33,775 bases of DNA, taken from NCBI GenBank assembly GCA_002392505.1, contig DGHD01000030.1, positions 1 through 33,775 of the forward strand, in the 5' to 3' direction. The stretch comes from Christensenella sp. UBA3857. Its GTDB lineage: Bacteria; Bacillota; Clostridia; Christensenellales; CAG-138. Position numbers and translations under genes: made by a program. Positions within the stretch are counted from its first letter, which is position 1; every line of letters begins with the position of its first letter. Below the pieces are notes generated by a model. That model was given only the letters and a program-made list of their open reading frames with translations, had not been told where the DNA came from and ran no database searches. Below, in pieces: positions 1 through 6,747 of the stretch.

Positions 1-15
1 CCGGCGGTCACATCG

Positions 16-1677
16 TCAGTATCTGAACGAACTGCCACCCATAAATTCCCTCAGCAGCGATATTGGGGGCAGGAGGCTGATGTCGTCGATAGGCTCAAAC
101 TGAATCAGCAGGCGGCGCAGGCGGTCGCTGGTGGGGTATTGTGGTTGGTCGGGAGTGATTTCGGCCAGTATGGGCAACACTTTGTTGCGCAGCACCGAGA
201 GTTCGTAGAATTGCACACTGTTGAATTCCGTGTCGGCATATTGCTGGAAGGGGAATACCCACTTCTCCTCGCCTCGGCGCACACTGGGCCAGCGGTCGAT
301 GGTGGCTTGTGGCGAGGTGTTGCGGTATCGACGGTCGCGCAAGATGCGGCGTATGAGGCGGCTGTCGGTGCGCGACACCGACGAATTGTCGTCCCACTCT
401 ATGGGTGCGAGCGACGAGACGTAGATTCGGTATTTTGCCTCGTCGGCAATAGCGTCGGTAAACAGCGGGTTGAGCCCGTGTATGCCTTCGATTATAAGCG
501 GCTGGTCCTTACCCGCTTTTATGACGAGCCCTTTATCCTTGGGACGCTGCTCGATAAAGTCGAATATGGGGGTCTCGACTTCCTCTCCCGCCATAAGCAG
601 TTTCAGATCGTGATTGAAACGCCCTATATCAAGCGCGTTGATATGTTCAAAGTCCAGCTCGCCGTTCTCGTCACGAGGACAGTATTTCCGGTCGCAGTAG
701 TAGTTGTCAAGCGAAATCATAATGGGGTCGAGCCCCTCCGCGCGAAGCTGGGTGGCTATGCGGTTTGCTGAGGTCGTTTTGCCGGAGGACGACGGACCGG
801 CAAGCATTATTGCCTTAGCGCCGCGCTCTATAATGGCGTCGGCGGTCTTTGCAAACATCTTCTCGTGCAGGGCCTCGTTCACGCGGATAAGCTCGCGCAC
901 GGTGCCGTTTTCAACGCGGGTGTTAAGCTCGTTCGCGGTGGAGCAGGTCATGATGCGCCCCCACTCGTCGCTGCGGCGGAACACGGCGGCCATCTTTGGG
1001 TTCGGAACGTACTTGATAGGCTCAAGAGGCGCCTCGCGCCTTGGGCGGAGCATAACCAGCCCGCCGTCCAAAAGATGCAGGTCGAACAGCGAAACGTACC
1101 CCGTCGACGGAGCCGTTTCGCCATAGTAATAGTCAATGTAGTCGCTGTATTCGGGGCAGCGGTAAACGTCGAAATAGCTGAACCTGCGCCATTTGAGGAG
1201 CGCCGCCTTGTCAAGCTGCCCGTCCTTCTCGAAAAAATCGAGCGCGTCCTGTATGCTCATGCGCTTCCTTACAAGCTTTAGGTCGAGCGCGGTAACGCGG
1301 CGCATCTCTTCATAAAGGAGCTTATTATCCGCCTCGGAATAGGCGGGCTCCTTGTCGATCGTGATGTAAACGCCCTTGCCGAGGGAGTATCTTACGAACA
1401 CCCTCGCCTTGCCGAAGAGCTTCCTCACGCACATAATAAGCACGAACTGGAGCGTGCGCTCGTAAACGCGCTTGCCCTCCTCGTCCGTGTAATAGATGAG
1501 GTCGATATCCGCTTCGTGCATGGGGGTATAGGCAAGGTTGAATATCTCCCCGCCGATGCGCGCGGCAAGGGGACGGTCCTTAAGGCTCGTTCCCGCCATG
1601 CCGTTCTTTTTCAATAATTCCAGAATGGTCTCCCCCGGCGTGAGCGAGCACGGGGAGCCGTTGATCCTTATATCCAC
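16..1677 (-). CDS. Nucleoside (uridine-type) kinase with N-terminal TGS-like domain
   Basis: Predicted cytoplasmic kinase of about 553 residues that phosphorylates a nucleoside, probably uridine, from a nucleotide donor. Residues about 1-65 look like a TGS domain and the next ~200 like the threonyl-tRNA-synthetase second domain, a fusion known for this kinase family. The kinase half carries a P-loop, GPSSSGKT, near residue 296 and conserved stretches EGIHGLNP and WPSVRRGEEKW, ending in a GGSSF tail typical of the family. The start is GTG, 7 bases after GGAGG, and lies behind a TTGCAA-17-TATAAT promoter. The gene runs to 16 bases from the window edge but has its stop, so it is complete. Oddity: roughly the last 150 codons use CAA, CCA, CGA, TTG and TCG far more than the rest (CAA is 5 of 7 Gln codons there, 0 of 6 before), suggesting a different origin for that part. 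Family assignment is firm; exact substrate is not. Confidence 0.9.
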   Translation of the reverse strand: MDIRINGSPCSLTPGETILELLKKNGMAGTSLKDRPLAARIGGEIFNLAYTPMHEADIDLIYYTDEEGKRVYERTLQFVLIMCVRKLFGKARVFVRYSLGKGVYITIDKEPAYSEADNKLLYEEMRRVTALDLKLVRKRMSIQDALDFFEKDGQLDKAALLKWRRFSYFDVYRCPEYSDYIDYYYGETAPSTGYVSLFDLHLLDGGLVMLRPRREAPLEPIKYVPNPKMAAVFRRSDEWGRIMTCSTANELNTRVENGTVRELIRVNEALHEKMFAKTADAIIERGAKAIMLAGPSSSGKTTSANRIATQLRAEGLDPIMISLDNYYCDRKYCPRDENGELDFEHINALDIGRFNHDLKLLMAGEEVETPIFDFIEQRPKDKGLVIKAGKDQPLIIEGIHGLNPLFTDAIADEAKYRIYVSSLAPIEWDDNSSVSRTDSRLIRRILRDRRYRNTSPQATIDRWPSVRRGEEKWVFPFQQYADTEFNSVQFYELSVLRNKVLPILAEITPDQPQYPTSDRLRRLLIQFEPIDDISLLPPISLLREFMGGSSFRY

Positions 1678-1704
1678 AGTGAATCCTCCGAATCCTTTTT
1701 CAGC

Positions 1705-1733
1705 ATTATATTATAATTACAGCCCGCTTGCAA
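1705..1733 (-). promoter_or_regulatory. Sigma-A-type promoter of the nucleoside kinase gene
   Basis: Read on the minus strand there is TTGCAA (1728-1733), a 17-base spacer, then TATAAT (1705-1710), about 27 bases upstream of the GTG start. It is divergent from the thiT promoter, whose -35 element lies about 12 bases away. Confidence 0.75.
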
Positions 1734-1745
1734 GCATTATCCCTA

Positions 1746-1773
1746 TTGCTTTTTTTCCAAAGAGTGCTATAAT
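1746..1773 (+). promoter_or_regulatory. Promoter of the thiT riboswitch leader
   Basis: TTGCTT (1746-1751), 16-base spacer, TATAAT (1768-1773). The predicted transcript start near 1780 lies just ahead of the TPP riboswitch aptamer. Confidence 0.75.
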
Positions 1774-1787
1774 GGGCTCGTAAAAAC

Positions 1788-1880
1788 AGAACAGCTCCGC
1801 TGGGCGCGCTGCTTTTTTAGCGGCTGAGAATGAGCCTTCGAACCTGTCGGGTCAATACCTGCGTAGGGAAGCGGTACGGA
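1788..1880 (+). promoter_or_regulatory. TPP (THI-box) riboswitch
   Basis: The aptamer shows the hallmark conserved segments: CTGAGA (1824-1829) in the pyrimidine-sensing arm, then GAACCTG and the ATACCTGCGTAGGGAA segment of the pyrophosphate arm (about 1840-1870). A closing P1 helix can form between CCGCT (1797-1801) and AGCGG (1870-1874), and a P3 helix between GCTGC (1809-1813) and GCGGC (1820-1824). It binds thiamine pyrophosphate and lowers expression of the thiamine transporter directly downstream, which confirms the physiological match. Confidence 0.95.
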
Positions 1881-1895
1881 AATAAATGCATTATG

Positions 1896-1934
1896 CCCTC
1901 CGCACCGAAACGGGGGTGTTTTGTTTTGGGAGGG
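1896..1934 (+). promoter_or_regulatory. Expression platform: Shine-Dalgarno-sequestering helix
   Basis: CCCTCC (1896-1901) is complementary to GGAGGG (1929-1934), which is the ribosome binding site of thiT. The loop contains a G-rich run followed by TTTTGTTTT, so a weak terminator is also conceivable. The simplest reading is that ligand-bound riboswitch lets this helix form and blocks translation. This is inferred from base complementarity only. Confidence 0.55.
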
Positions 1935-1937
1935 AAA

Positions 1938-2921
1938 ATGAATAAGTTTCGTTCCATGTTCGGCATGAGGGGCTTGAGCCTCATCCTCTGCCTGATGCTC
2001 GTCGCTTCCATCGTGGCGTTCGGCGCCGCCCGCGCCGTCTATGCCGATGAGGGCGAAGGTTCTTCCGATACAGCCGAAACCACCGAGACCGTCGATTCCG
2101 CCGATCCCGGCGAAGACGGCAAAGACGGCGAAAAACCTGGCGAGGTCGGAGACGCCGATCCCGGCGACGCTGCCACTACCGGCGAGACCGAAGAAGAGCA
2201 TGAAGAGACTCCCGAAGAGAAAGCCGCGCGCAAGGCGGCGGAAAAGAAGGCAAGGATCAAAAAAGCCATCCCCTACGCCATTGTCTCGGGCGTTGTCGCC
2301 GCGCTGATCACCGTCGCGATCATCATCCCCAATTGGAGCAGGTCAAACGGCAGGATCACCACGCAGCAGCTCACGGAAAGCGCGCTCATGATCGCTATTG
2401 CGACCGTCTGCAGCCTTGTAAAGATCGACATCAGCTTCGGCGGAGGCGTGACGATAGTCAGCATGCTCCCGCTCGTTATGATCAGCCATCGCTACGGCTG
2501 GAGATGGGGTATCCTCACGGCGTTCGTTTACAGTATCATCCAGCTCATATTCGGTCTTGACAATGTGGGCTGGGCGACGAGCTTCATCATGGCTGTCGCG
2601 ATCGTATTCCTCGATTACATCATAGCTTATACCGTGATCGGTCTTTCAGGCATATTCGGCAAAAAGCGTTCCTCCGTCGCAATCGGTATCGCGGTGACTT
2701 TCACTCTCCGCTTCCTCTGCCACTTCATGACCGGCATATGGGTATGGGACGAGTGGATGCCCGAAGAGTATTTTGGTCTTACCATGACCAGCCCGGCGCT
2801 TTATTCGCTGCTTTACAACGGCTGGTATATGCTTGCCGAGCTCATCATCACGGAGATCGTTGCGATGCTCGTCTATAAGCCCCTCAAGAAATACTTCACC
2901 GGCGAAGACGTTAAGGCGTAA
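1938..2921 (+). CDS. thiT: ECF-type thiamine transporter substrate-binding subunit ThiT, extended form
   Basis: Membrane S-component that binds thiamine and works with a shared EcfA-EcfA'-EcfT module, which is not in this window. The start is ATG at 1938, 3 bases after GGGAGGG; an upstream in-frame ATG lies inside the riboswitch and is rejected. The ThiT core occupies residues about 138-320, with several hydrophobic helices and family stretches such as HRYGWRWG and the W-rich loop GIWVWDEW. Unlike ordinary ThiT (about 180-200 residues), this 327-residue protein begins with a signal-like hydrophobic segment (13-35, with a possible AxA-type site before DEGEG), then an acidic Glu/Asp/Thr-rich stretch (37-95), a basic Lys/Arg/Ala stretch (95-110) and an extra hydrophobic helix (111-131). 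The riboswitch supports the thiamine assignment. The role and topology of the extension are unknown. Confidence 0.9.
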   Translation: MNKFRSMFGMRGLSLILCLMLVASIVAFGAARAVYADEGEGSSDTAETTETVDSADPGEDGKDGEKPGEVGDADPGDAATTGETEEEHEETPEEKAARKAAEKKARIKKAIPYAIVSGVVAALITVAIIIPNWSRSNGRITTQQLTESALMIAIATVCSLVKIDISFGGGVTIVSMLPLVMISHRYGWRWGILTAFVYSIIQLIFGLDNVGWATSFIMAVAIVFLDYIIAYTVIGLSGIFGKKRSSVAIGIAVTFTLRFLCHFMTGIWVWDEWMPEEYFGLTMTSPALYSLLYNGWYMLAELIITEIVAMLVYKPLKKYFTGEDVKA

Positions 2922-2947
2922 CTCAGAAGCACCGGCACTTTTTCCAT

Positions 2948-2975
2948 AGACCGCTTTTCACAGCGGTCTTTTTTA
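2948..2975 (+). terminator. Rho-independent terminator after thiT
   Basis: AGACCGC (2948-2954) pairs with GCGGTCT (2963-2969) around an 8-base loop and is followed by a T run ending near 2974. Confidence 0.85.
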
Positions 2976-3004
2976 TTGCTCTTTGGCGCAAAATGTGGTA
3001 TTAT
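2976..3004 (+). promoter_or_regulatory. Promoter of the coaE operon
   Basis: TTGCTC (2976-2981), 17-base spacer, TATTAT (2999-3004), directly after the thiT terminator and 22 bases before the coaE start codon. The transcript start would be near 3010, giving a very short leader that just contains the AGGAGG site. Confidence 0.6.
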
Positions 3005-3026
3005 TACTAGTCAGGAGGTGTTTTCG

Positions 3027-3659
3027 ATGATCGGATTGACTGGCGGTATCGCTTCCGGAAAGAGCACGGTAACGGCAAGGCTCAAGGCGCTCGGGGCGTT
3101 CGTCGCGGATGCGGACGAGGTCTCGCGCGAGGTCATATCGTTCCCCGCCGTGCTCGAAAAGATCAGAGAGACTTTCGGCGGCGGCGTGTTTGCGCCGGAC
3201 GGAAGCCTTGACAGAGTGGAGCTTGCTTCACGCGTGTTCTCCTCCGAAAAGCGCGCGGCGGCGCTGAACGGTATCACTCACCCCGTCATACGGGAGGAGC
3301 TCCTCCGCGTGACGGGCGAGGCGGAGGCGAGCGGTCTCTACCCCCTCGTTTTCGTCGACGCGGCTCTGCTCATCGAATCGGGCTTCAACGAGCTGTGCGA
3401 AAGGGTGTGGCTCGTAACGGCGGGCACCGATACGCGCATCCGCCGCATAATGGAGCGCGACGGCGCGACGTATGAACAGGCGTGCGCCCGGATCTCAAGC
3501 CAGATGCCGGAGGATGAAAAACGCGCGTACGCGGACGTTGTGATAGAGAACGACTCGGGGCTCAAAGAGCTTATCGAAGCGGTCGACGCCGCTTTCTTTG
3601 CGGAGCTGAAGCTCGGACCCGTTATCGACGAAATAAGAAACGATTATGAGGAAAACTGA
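3027..3659 (+). CDS. coaE: Dephospho-CoA kinase
   Basis: Catalyses the last step of coenzyme A synthesis, ATP-dependent phosphorylation of dephospho-CoA, in the cytoplasm. The protein is 210 residues, normal for CoaE. The P-loop GGIASGKST is at residues 6-14, followed by the family's DAD motif (about 30) and, in the second half, a VVIEND-type stretch typical of the family. The ATG at 3027 is chosen because AGGAGG ends 8 bases upstream; an earlier in-frame start would lie in the promoter. It is the first gene of a tight three-gene unit: its end overlaps the next start by 14 bases, so translation is probably coupled. Confidence 0.93.
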   Translation: MIGLTGGIASGKSTVTARLKALGAFVADADEVSREVISFPAVLEKIRETFGGGVFAPDGSLDRVELASRVFSSEKRAAALNGITHPVIREELLRVTGEAEASGLYPLVFVDAALLIESGFNELCERVWLVTAGTDTRIRRIMERDGATYEQACARISSQMPEDEKRAYADVVIENDSGLKELIEAVDAAFFAELKLGPVIDEIRNDYEEN

Positions 3660-4230
3660 CACTTTTTTGCGCCGGGTCGTCCGCGCGGCGGCGCTCGCAG
3701 CCGCGGCGGCGGTATGCGCCGCAGCCTTAACCGGCTGCATTTCGGATCGAATAAACGCGCGGCTATATCCCATAAGCTACGTTGAGGAGATAAAGACGGC
3801 TGCTGACGGCAGCGGTCTCGACAGATACCTTGTCGCGGCGGTCGTCGCCACGGAATCGGGCTTCAAGCCCGACGCCGTTTCGGGCGTCGGCGCAGAGGGG
3901 CTCATGCAGGTCCTTCCCTCCACCGCGGAATGGATCGCCTTCCGCAGGGGGCTCGATTACTCCGAGTGCGATCTTTTCGATCCGGAGACGAATCTCGATT
4001 ACGGCTGCTGGCTTTTGAAGTTCCTGCTCGACAGATACAACGGCAGCGTGAGAAACGCGCTCATCGCCTACAACGCGGGCTTCGGCAGGCTCGACGAATG
4101 GCTGAAGACCGGCGCGGACGAAAACGGGGAGCTCAAGGAGATCCCCTATGCCGAAACGCGCAATTACGTGGACAAGGTCATGAAATACATGAAAAAATAC
4201 GGAGAATTGTATGAAGAAGAGCTCGGCTGA
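3646..4230 (+). CDS. Lytic transglycosylase (SLT-type), lipoprotein
   Basis: Predicted surface-anchored murein lytic transglycosylase that cleaves the MurNAc-GlcNAc bond of peptidoglycan. The 194-residue protein starts with a basic, Ala-rich signal and a lipobox LTGC near residue 31. The SLT fold follows: the catalytic Glu lies in the ATESGF motif (about residue 68), then GLMQVLPSTA, then the YNAGFGR motif, all in standard order. The start overlaps coaE by 14 bases and the end overlaps the next gene by 20 bases. coaE followed by a Slt gene is a familiar clostridial arrangement. Family assignment is strong; whether the role is cell-wall turnover or assembly of an envelope structure cannot be told. 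Confidence 0.9.
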   Translation: MRKTDTFLRRVVRAAALAAAAAVCAAALTGCISDRINARLYPISYVEEIKTAADGSGLDRYLVAAVVATESGFKPDAVSGVGAEGLMQVLPSTAEWIAFRRGLDYSECDLFDPETNLDYGCWLLKFLLDRYNGSVRNALIAYNAGFGRLDEWLKTGADENGELKEIPYAETRNYVDKVMKYMKKYGELYEEELG

Positions 4231-5830
4231 CAAGAGGCTGTTTCGAATAGCGGCGGCGCTCATCGCGTGCTGTATGCTGTGCACGTGCGCTTTCGGCTGC
4301 AAAAAAAAGCAGTCCGTTCCCGTTCAGCCGGAGGAAACGCCGGAGCCTTCCGCTTCGCCCGCCCCCGTCGAGCCGGTGCGCGGCGGCACGCTTCGTCTGC
4401 CCATGCCGATAAACGCCTCCCGCTCCGATCCCATGGACGTTACCACGGAGGAGATGCTCTGCCTGTTCTCCCTCGTTTACGACAGGCTGCTGACCGTGAA
4501 CGCGGCGGGCGAGATAGAGCCCTGCCTTTGCGAGAGCTGGTCGAGCGACGGCGCGGGCGTGTGGACGCTTCGTCTGCGCGAGGGCGTGAAGTGGCACGAT
4601 TCGTCAAAGCTTACCGCGAACGACGTCGCGGCGTCCTACAATTCCCTCGTCGCAATGGCGGACAGCTATTACAAGCCCTGCCTCAAGCATATCAGGAGCG
4701 TTGAGCCCACCGGCACGCTGACGGTAAGGGTGACGATGGACATCCCCGGGCTTATGGGACTTTACTCCCTCACCTTCCCCATCAAAAAAAGCGCCGAGCT
4801 TGTGGGCACAGGCGCATATAAGCTCGAGAGCATGGACGACGACACCGTGGTGCTCCGCGTGAACGACGACTGGTGGGACAGAGCGCCCTATATCGAGCGC
4901 GTTATTTTCGCGGAGAGGGATTCGAACTCCACCGCGCTCGCCTCATATGAGGCGGGTCAGCTCAACATGGTGCCCACGGACATTATCACCGCCGGCAGAT
5001 ACGCCGAGGCGGGCATGACCAACGTGCGCGACGCCATGACGCAGAACATGGAAGTGCTCCTGTTCAACTACAAAAACCCGATATTCTCCGATGCTTCGCT
5101 TCGCAAAGCCGTGGCGCACGGCATAAACCGCAGCCGCATCATCACGAACGTATACAGCAACAAGGCGCGCGCGGCGGACGTGCCCGTGCCTCCCGACAGC
5201 TGGCTTTACGACAGCCGTTCGGCAGTGCTCAATTACGACTCCGAAGCGGCTTCCGCACTTATCGAGGAAGCCGGCTATGACGTCGTTTCCAAGGAAGGTC
5301 TGCGCTTCTCCCGCGCGGGCGGGCATCTTGCCGTGAAGCTCCTTACCAGCGCGACGACGGAAAACACCCTGCGAAGCGACGCCGCCCAGATGATCGCCTC
5401 GCAGCTCGGCGCGCTCGGCTTTTACGTTGAGATCGAGACAAAGCCGCATACCCTCGGCAGCGGCGAGAGCGATTTTCTCAAGGCGCTCCGCGAGGGCGAC
5501 TGGGATATGGCGCTCGTTGGGTTCAGCCTCGGCAGGAGCAACGAGCTTGCCGATTATCTCGAGGTATCCGGAGCAAACAATTTCGGCGGCATAAACGATC
5601 CTTCGCTCGCCCTTTCCGCAAAGCAGATGACCTCCGCCGCAAACGAGGAGGAGCTGCGCGAGGCGGCTTACGATATGCAGGCGAAATTCGTTGAAACGGT
5701 CCCCTTCGTCACCCTGTATTTCAGGCTCAACAGCGTTATTTGCTCCGCGGATATCGCGGGCGTGGGGACGCTGCGCATGCAGGATCTTTTCAGGGACGAA
5801 AAGGATTGGTATCTCGAAAGCCTGCTTTAA
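4211..5830 (+). CDS. ABC transporter substrate-binding lipoprotein, family 5 (oligopeptide/nickel type)
   Basis: Extracytoplasmic solute-binding protein of 539 residues. The N-terminus is basic and Cys-rich with a likely lipobox AFGC (Cys about 30), then a Pro/Glu-rich linker (about 35-60). The mature part has SBP family 5 features: a GGTLRLPMP start, the LTANDVAASY segment, the conserved GTGAYK stretch and a LRKAVAHGINR helix. The start codon lies 20 bases inside the transglycosylase gene, so coupling is likely. No permease or ATPase genes adjoin it, so this is an orphan binding protein that must use components encoded elsewhere or has a signalling role. Substrate unknown; peptide is only the family default. 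Confidence 0.87.
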   Translation: MKKSSADKRLFRIAAALIACCMLCTCAFGCKKKQSVPVQPEETPEPSASPAPVEPVRGGTLRLPMPINASRSDPMDVTTEEMLCLFSLVYDRLLTVNAAGEIEPCLCESWSSDGAGVWTLRLREGVKWHDSSKLTANDVAASYNSLVAMADSYYKPCLKHIRSVEPTGTLTVRVTMDIPGLMGLYSLTFPIKKSAELVGTGAYKLESMDDDTVVLRVNDDWWDRAPYIERVIFAERDSNSTALASYEAGQLNMVPTDIITAGRYAEAGMTNVRDAMTQNMEVLLFNYKNPIFSDASLRKAVAHGINRSRIITNVYSNKARAADVPVPPDSWLYDSRSAVLNYDSEAASALIEEAGYDVVSKEGLRFSRAGGHLAVKLLTSATTENTLRSDAAQMIASQLGALGFYVEIETKPHTLGSGESDFLKALREGDWDMALVGFSLGRSNELADYLEVSGANNFGGINDPSLALSAKQMTSAANEEELREAAYDMQAKFVETVPFVTLYFRLNSVICSADIAGVGTLRMQDLFRDEKDWYLESLL

Positions 5831-5842
5831 CGCAAAAATCAA

Positions 5843-5897
5843 AGCATAAACACGAACAGAACGGGGACTTCGGTCCCCGTTCTGTTATGCTGATTTT
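5843..5897 (+). terminator. Strong terminator after the coaE-slt-SBP unit
   Basis: A perfect 14-bp stem (5855-5868 with 5873-5886) closes a TTCG tetraloop; flanking AGCAT/ATGCT can extend it, and a TTTTT run follows near 5893-5897. Confidence 0.85.
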
Positions 5898-5918
5898 TAT
5901 GGAATTTAGGAGGTTTCC

Positions 5919-6005
5919 ATGAAAATATCGCTGATTAGTTCCTGCGAATATATATTAGCACGAAGCCGCCTGTTAAGTCAATCGTCCGAAACAGTCACTT
6001 TGTAA
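5919..6005 (+). CDS. Possible 28-residue small ORF
   Basis: A short open frame begins with ATG 5919, placed 7 bases after a near-perfect TAGGAGGT ribosome binding site, and ends with TAA at 6003-6005. The peptide starts MKISLISSCEY and has no recognisable family, no clear membrane helix and no lipobox. No good promoter lies between it and the strong upstream terminator. It could be a real small protein, the stub of a deleted gene, or chance. It points toward the 3' end of the tetR gene. The ribosome binding site is the only strong evidence. Confidence 0.3.
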   Translation: MKISLISSCEYILARSRLLSQSSETVTL

Positions 6006-6015
6006 ACAAACTGTT
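5990..6015. repeat. Imperfect inverted repeat at the end of the TetR gene
   Basis: Arms AACAG + TTTGT and ACAAA + CTGTT face each other around two central A bases, with four extra bases in the left half. It lies between the small ORF's end and the TetR stop codon, and may be a weak terminator or a binding site. Confidence 0.35.
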
Positions 6016-6017
6016 AA

Positions 6018-6572
6018 TTATTTAAGCGCGTCGAGAAGGGCGTTTTTCAAAAGCGAAAGCCCGTCCTCATGCATTTCGGGATCCGCGCCGAGAACTATCG
6101 TCGAGCCGTAGATCAGCGAGCGGACTATGAATATCCTGTTCCTCAGCTCCTGCCGCGAAAGCCCCTTCTTCCTGCCGTAGAGCGTGAACAGCCGCTTTGC
6201 CGGGACGCTCAGCCCCGCCGCCTGGACCGCAAGCGGGCTGTCGAGCCCGGTCTCCTTGATCATGAGTATCGCCTTGAAATCGGGGTTCTCGCACAGAAAC
6301 GCCACGTATTCCGCCGCAAGAGAGGCGATGGACGCCTCCGCCGTGTTTTCAAGGCGGAAGCTCTTCTTTATCCTTTCGCGCCATTTCTCGTTGACGTACG
6401 CGATCATCTCGCCGAACAACGCCTGCTTGTCCTCGAAATGCTTGTAGGGCGCCGCGCAGGACACGCCGCACGCCGCCGAAACGCGGCGGAGCGAGAAGCC
6501 CTGCATCCCGTGGGCGCGTATCTCCTCCATGCCGGCAAGTATCAATCTTTCTCTCGTATTGTTCTCAGCCAT
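6018..6572 (-). CDS. TetR/AcrR-family transcriptional regulator
   Basis: DNA-binding repressor-type protein of 184 residues. Residues about 8-52 form the TetR helix-turn-helix: the GFSLRRVSAACGVS segment followed by YKHFEDKQALF, the typical recognition helix and its C-cap. The remaining ~130 residues are a ligand-binding helical domain without a predictable ligand. The ATG at 6572 sits behind AAGGAG. It is divergent from the Crp/Fnr-type gene at 6748, and the ABC importer follows that, so the TetR protein may control this importer or itself. No obvious separate target gene lies downstream; only the 28-codon frame and the upstream operon's terminator are there. Confidence 0.9.
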   Translation of the reverse strand: MAENNTRERLILAGMEEIRAHGMQGFSLRRVSAACGVSCAAPYKHFEDKQALFGEMIAYVNEKWRERIKKSFRLENTAEASIASLAAEYVAFLCENPDFKAILMIKETGLDSPLAVQAAGLSVPAKRLFTLYGRKKGLSRQELRNRIFIVRSLIYGSTIVLGADPEMHEDGLSLLKNALLDALK

Positions 6573-6681
6573 ACCAACGCTCCTTAAAAAACCCTTTTTT
6601 TCTATTGTATCACATCCGGAGCGATTTGCACATACTCTTTTTCCGATTTTGAATATATTGCGTAAAATCCCGCCCGGGGTG

Positions 6682-6710
6682 TTGACAGGCTTTGTTCTGT
6701 CTCATATAAT
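6682..6710 (+). promoter_or_regulatory. Perfect consensus promoter of the Crp/Fnr-type gene
   Basis: TTGACA (6682-6687), a 17-base spacer, TATAAT (6705-6710). All 12 hexamer bases match the sigma-A consensus, so in the absence of a repressor this should be a strong promoter. Confidence 0.9.
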
Positions 6711-6733
6711 ATCATTAGTCTTATATGAGACAG
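6697..6733. promoter_or_regulatory. Operator-like dyad, 13-bp perfect arms over the -10 and start site
   Basis: CTGTCTCATATAA (6697-6709) is repeated inverted as TTATATGAGACAG (6721-6733), separated by 11 bases. The left arm covers the -10 hexamer while the transcript should start near 6717, between the arms. The left arm is therefore not transcribed and the dyad must act as DNA, most simply as a repressor site. Candidate ligands are the TetR protein or the Crp/Fnr-type protein encoded on either side. Confidence 0.8.
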
Positions 6734-6747
6734 GAAAGGAGCGTTTC

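Noticed and set aside
1830..1937. Thiamine transporter frame beginning at 1830
   Set aside because: The ATG lies inside the CTGAGA arm of the riboswitch; the ribosome site belongs to ATG 1938.
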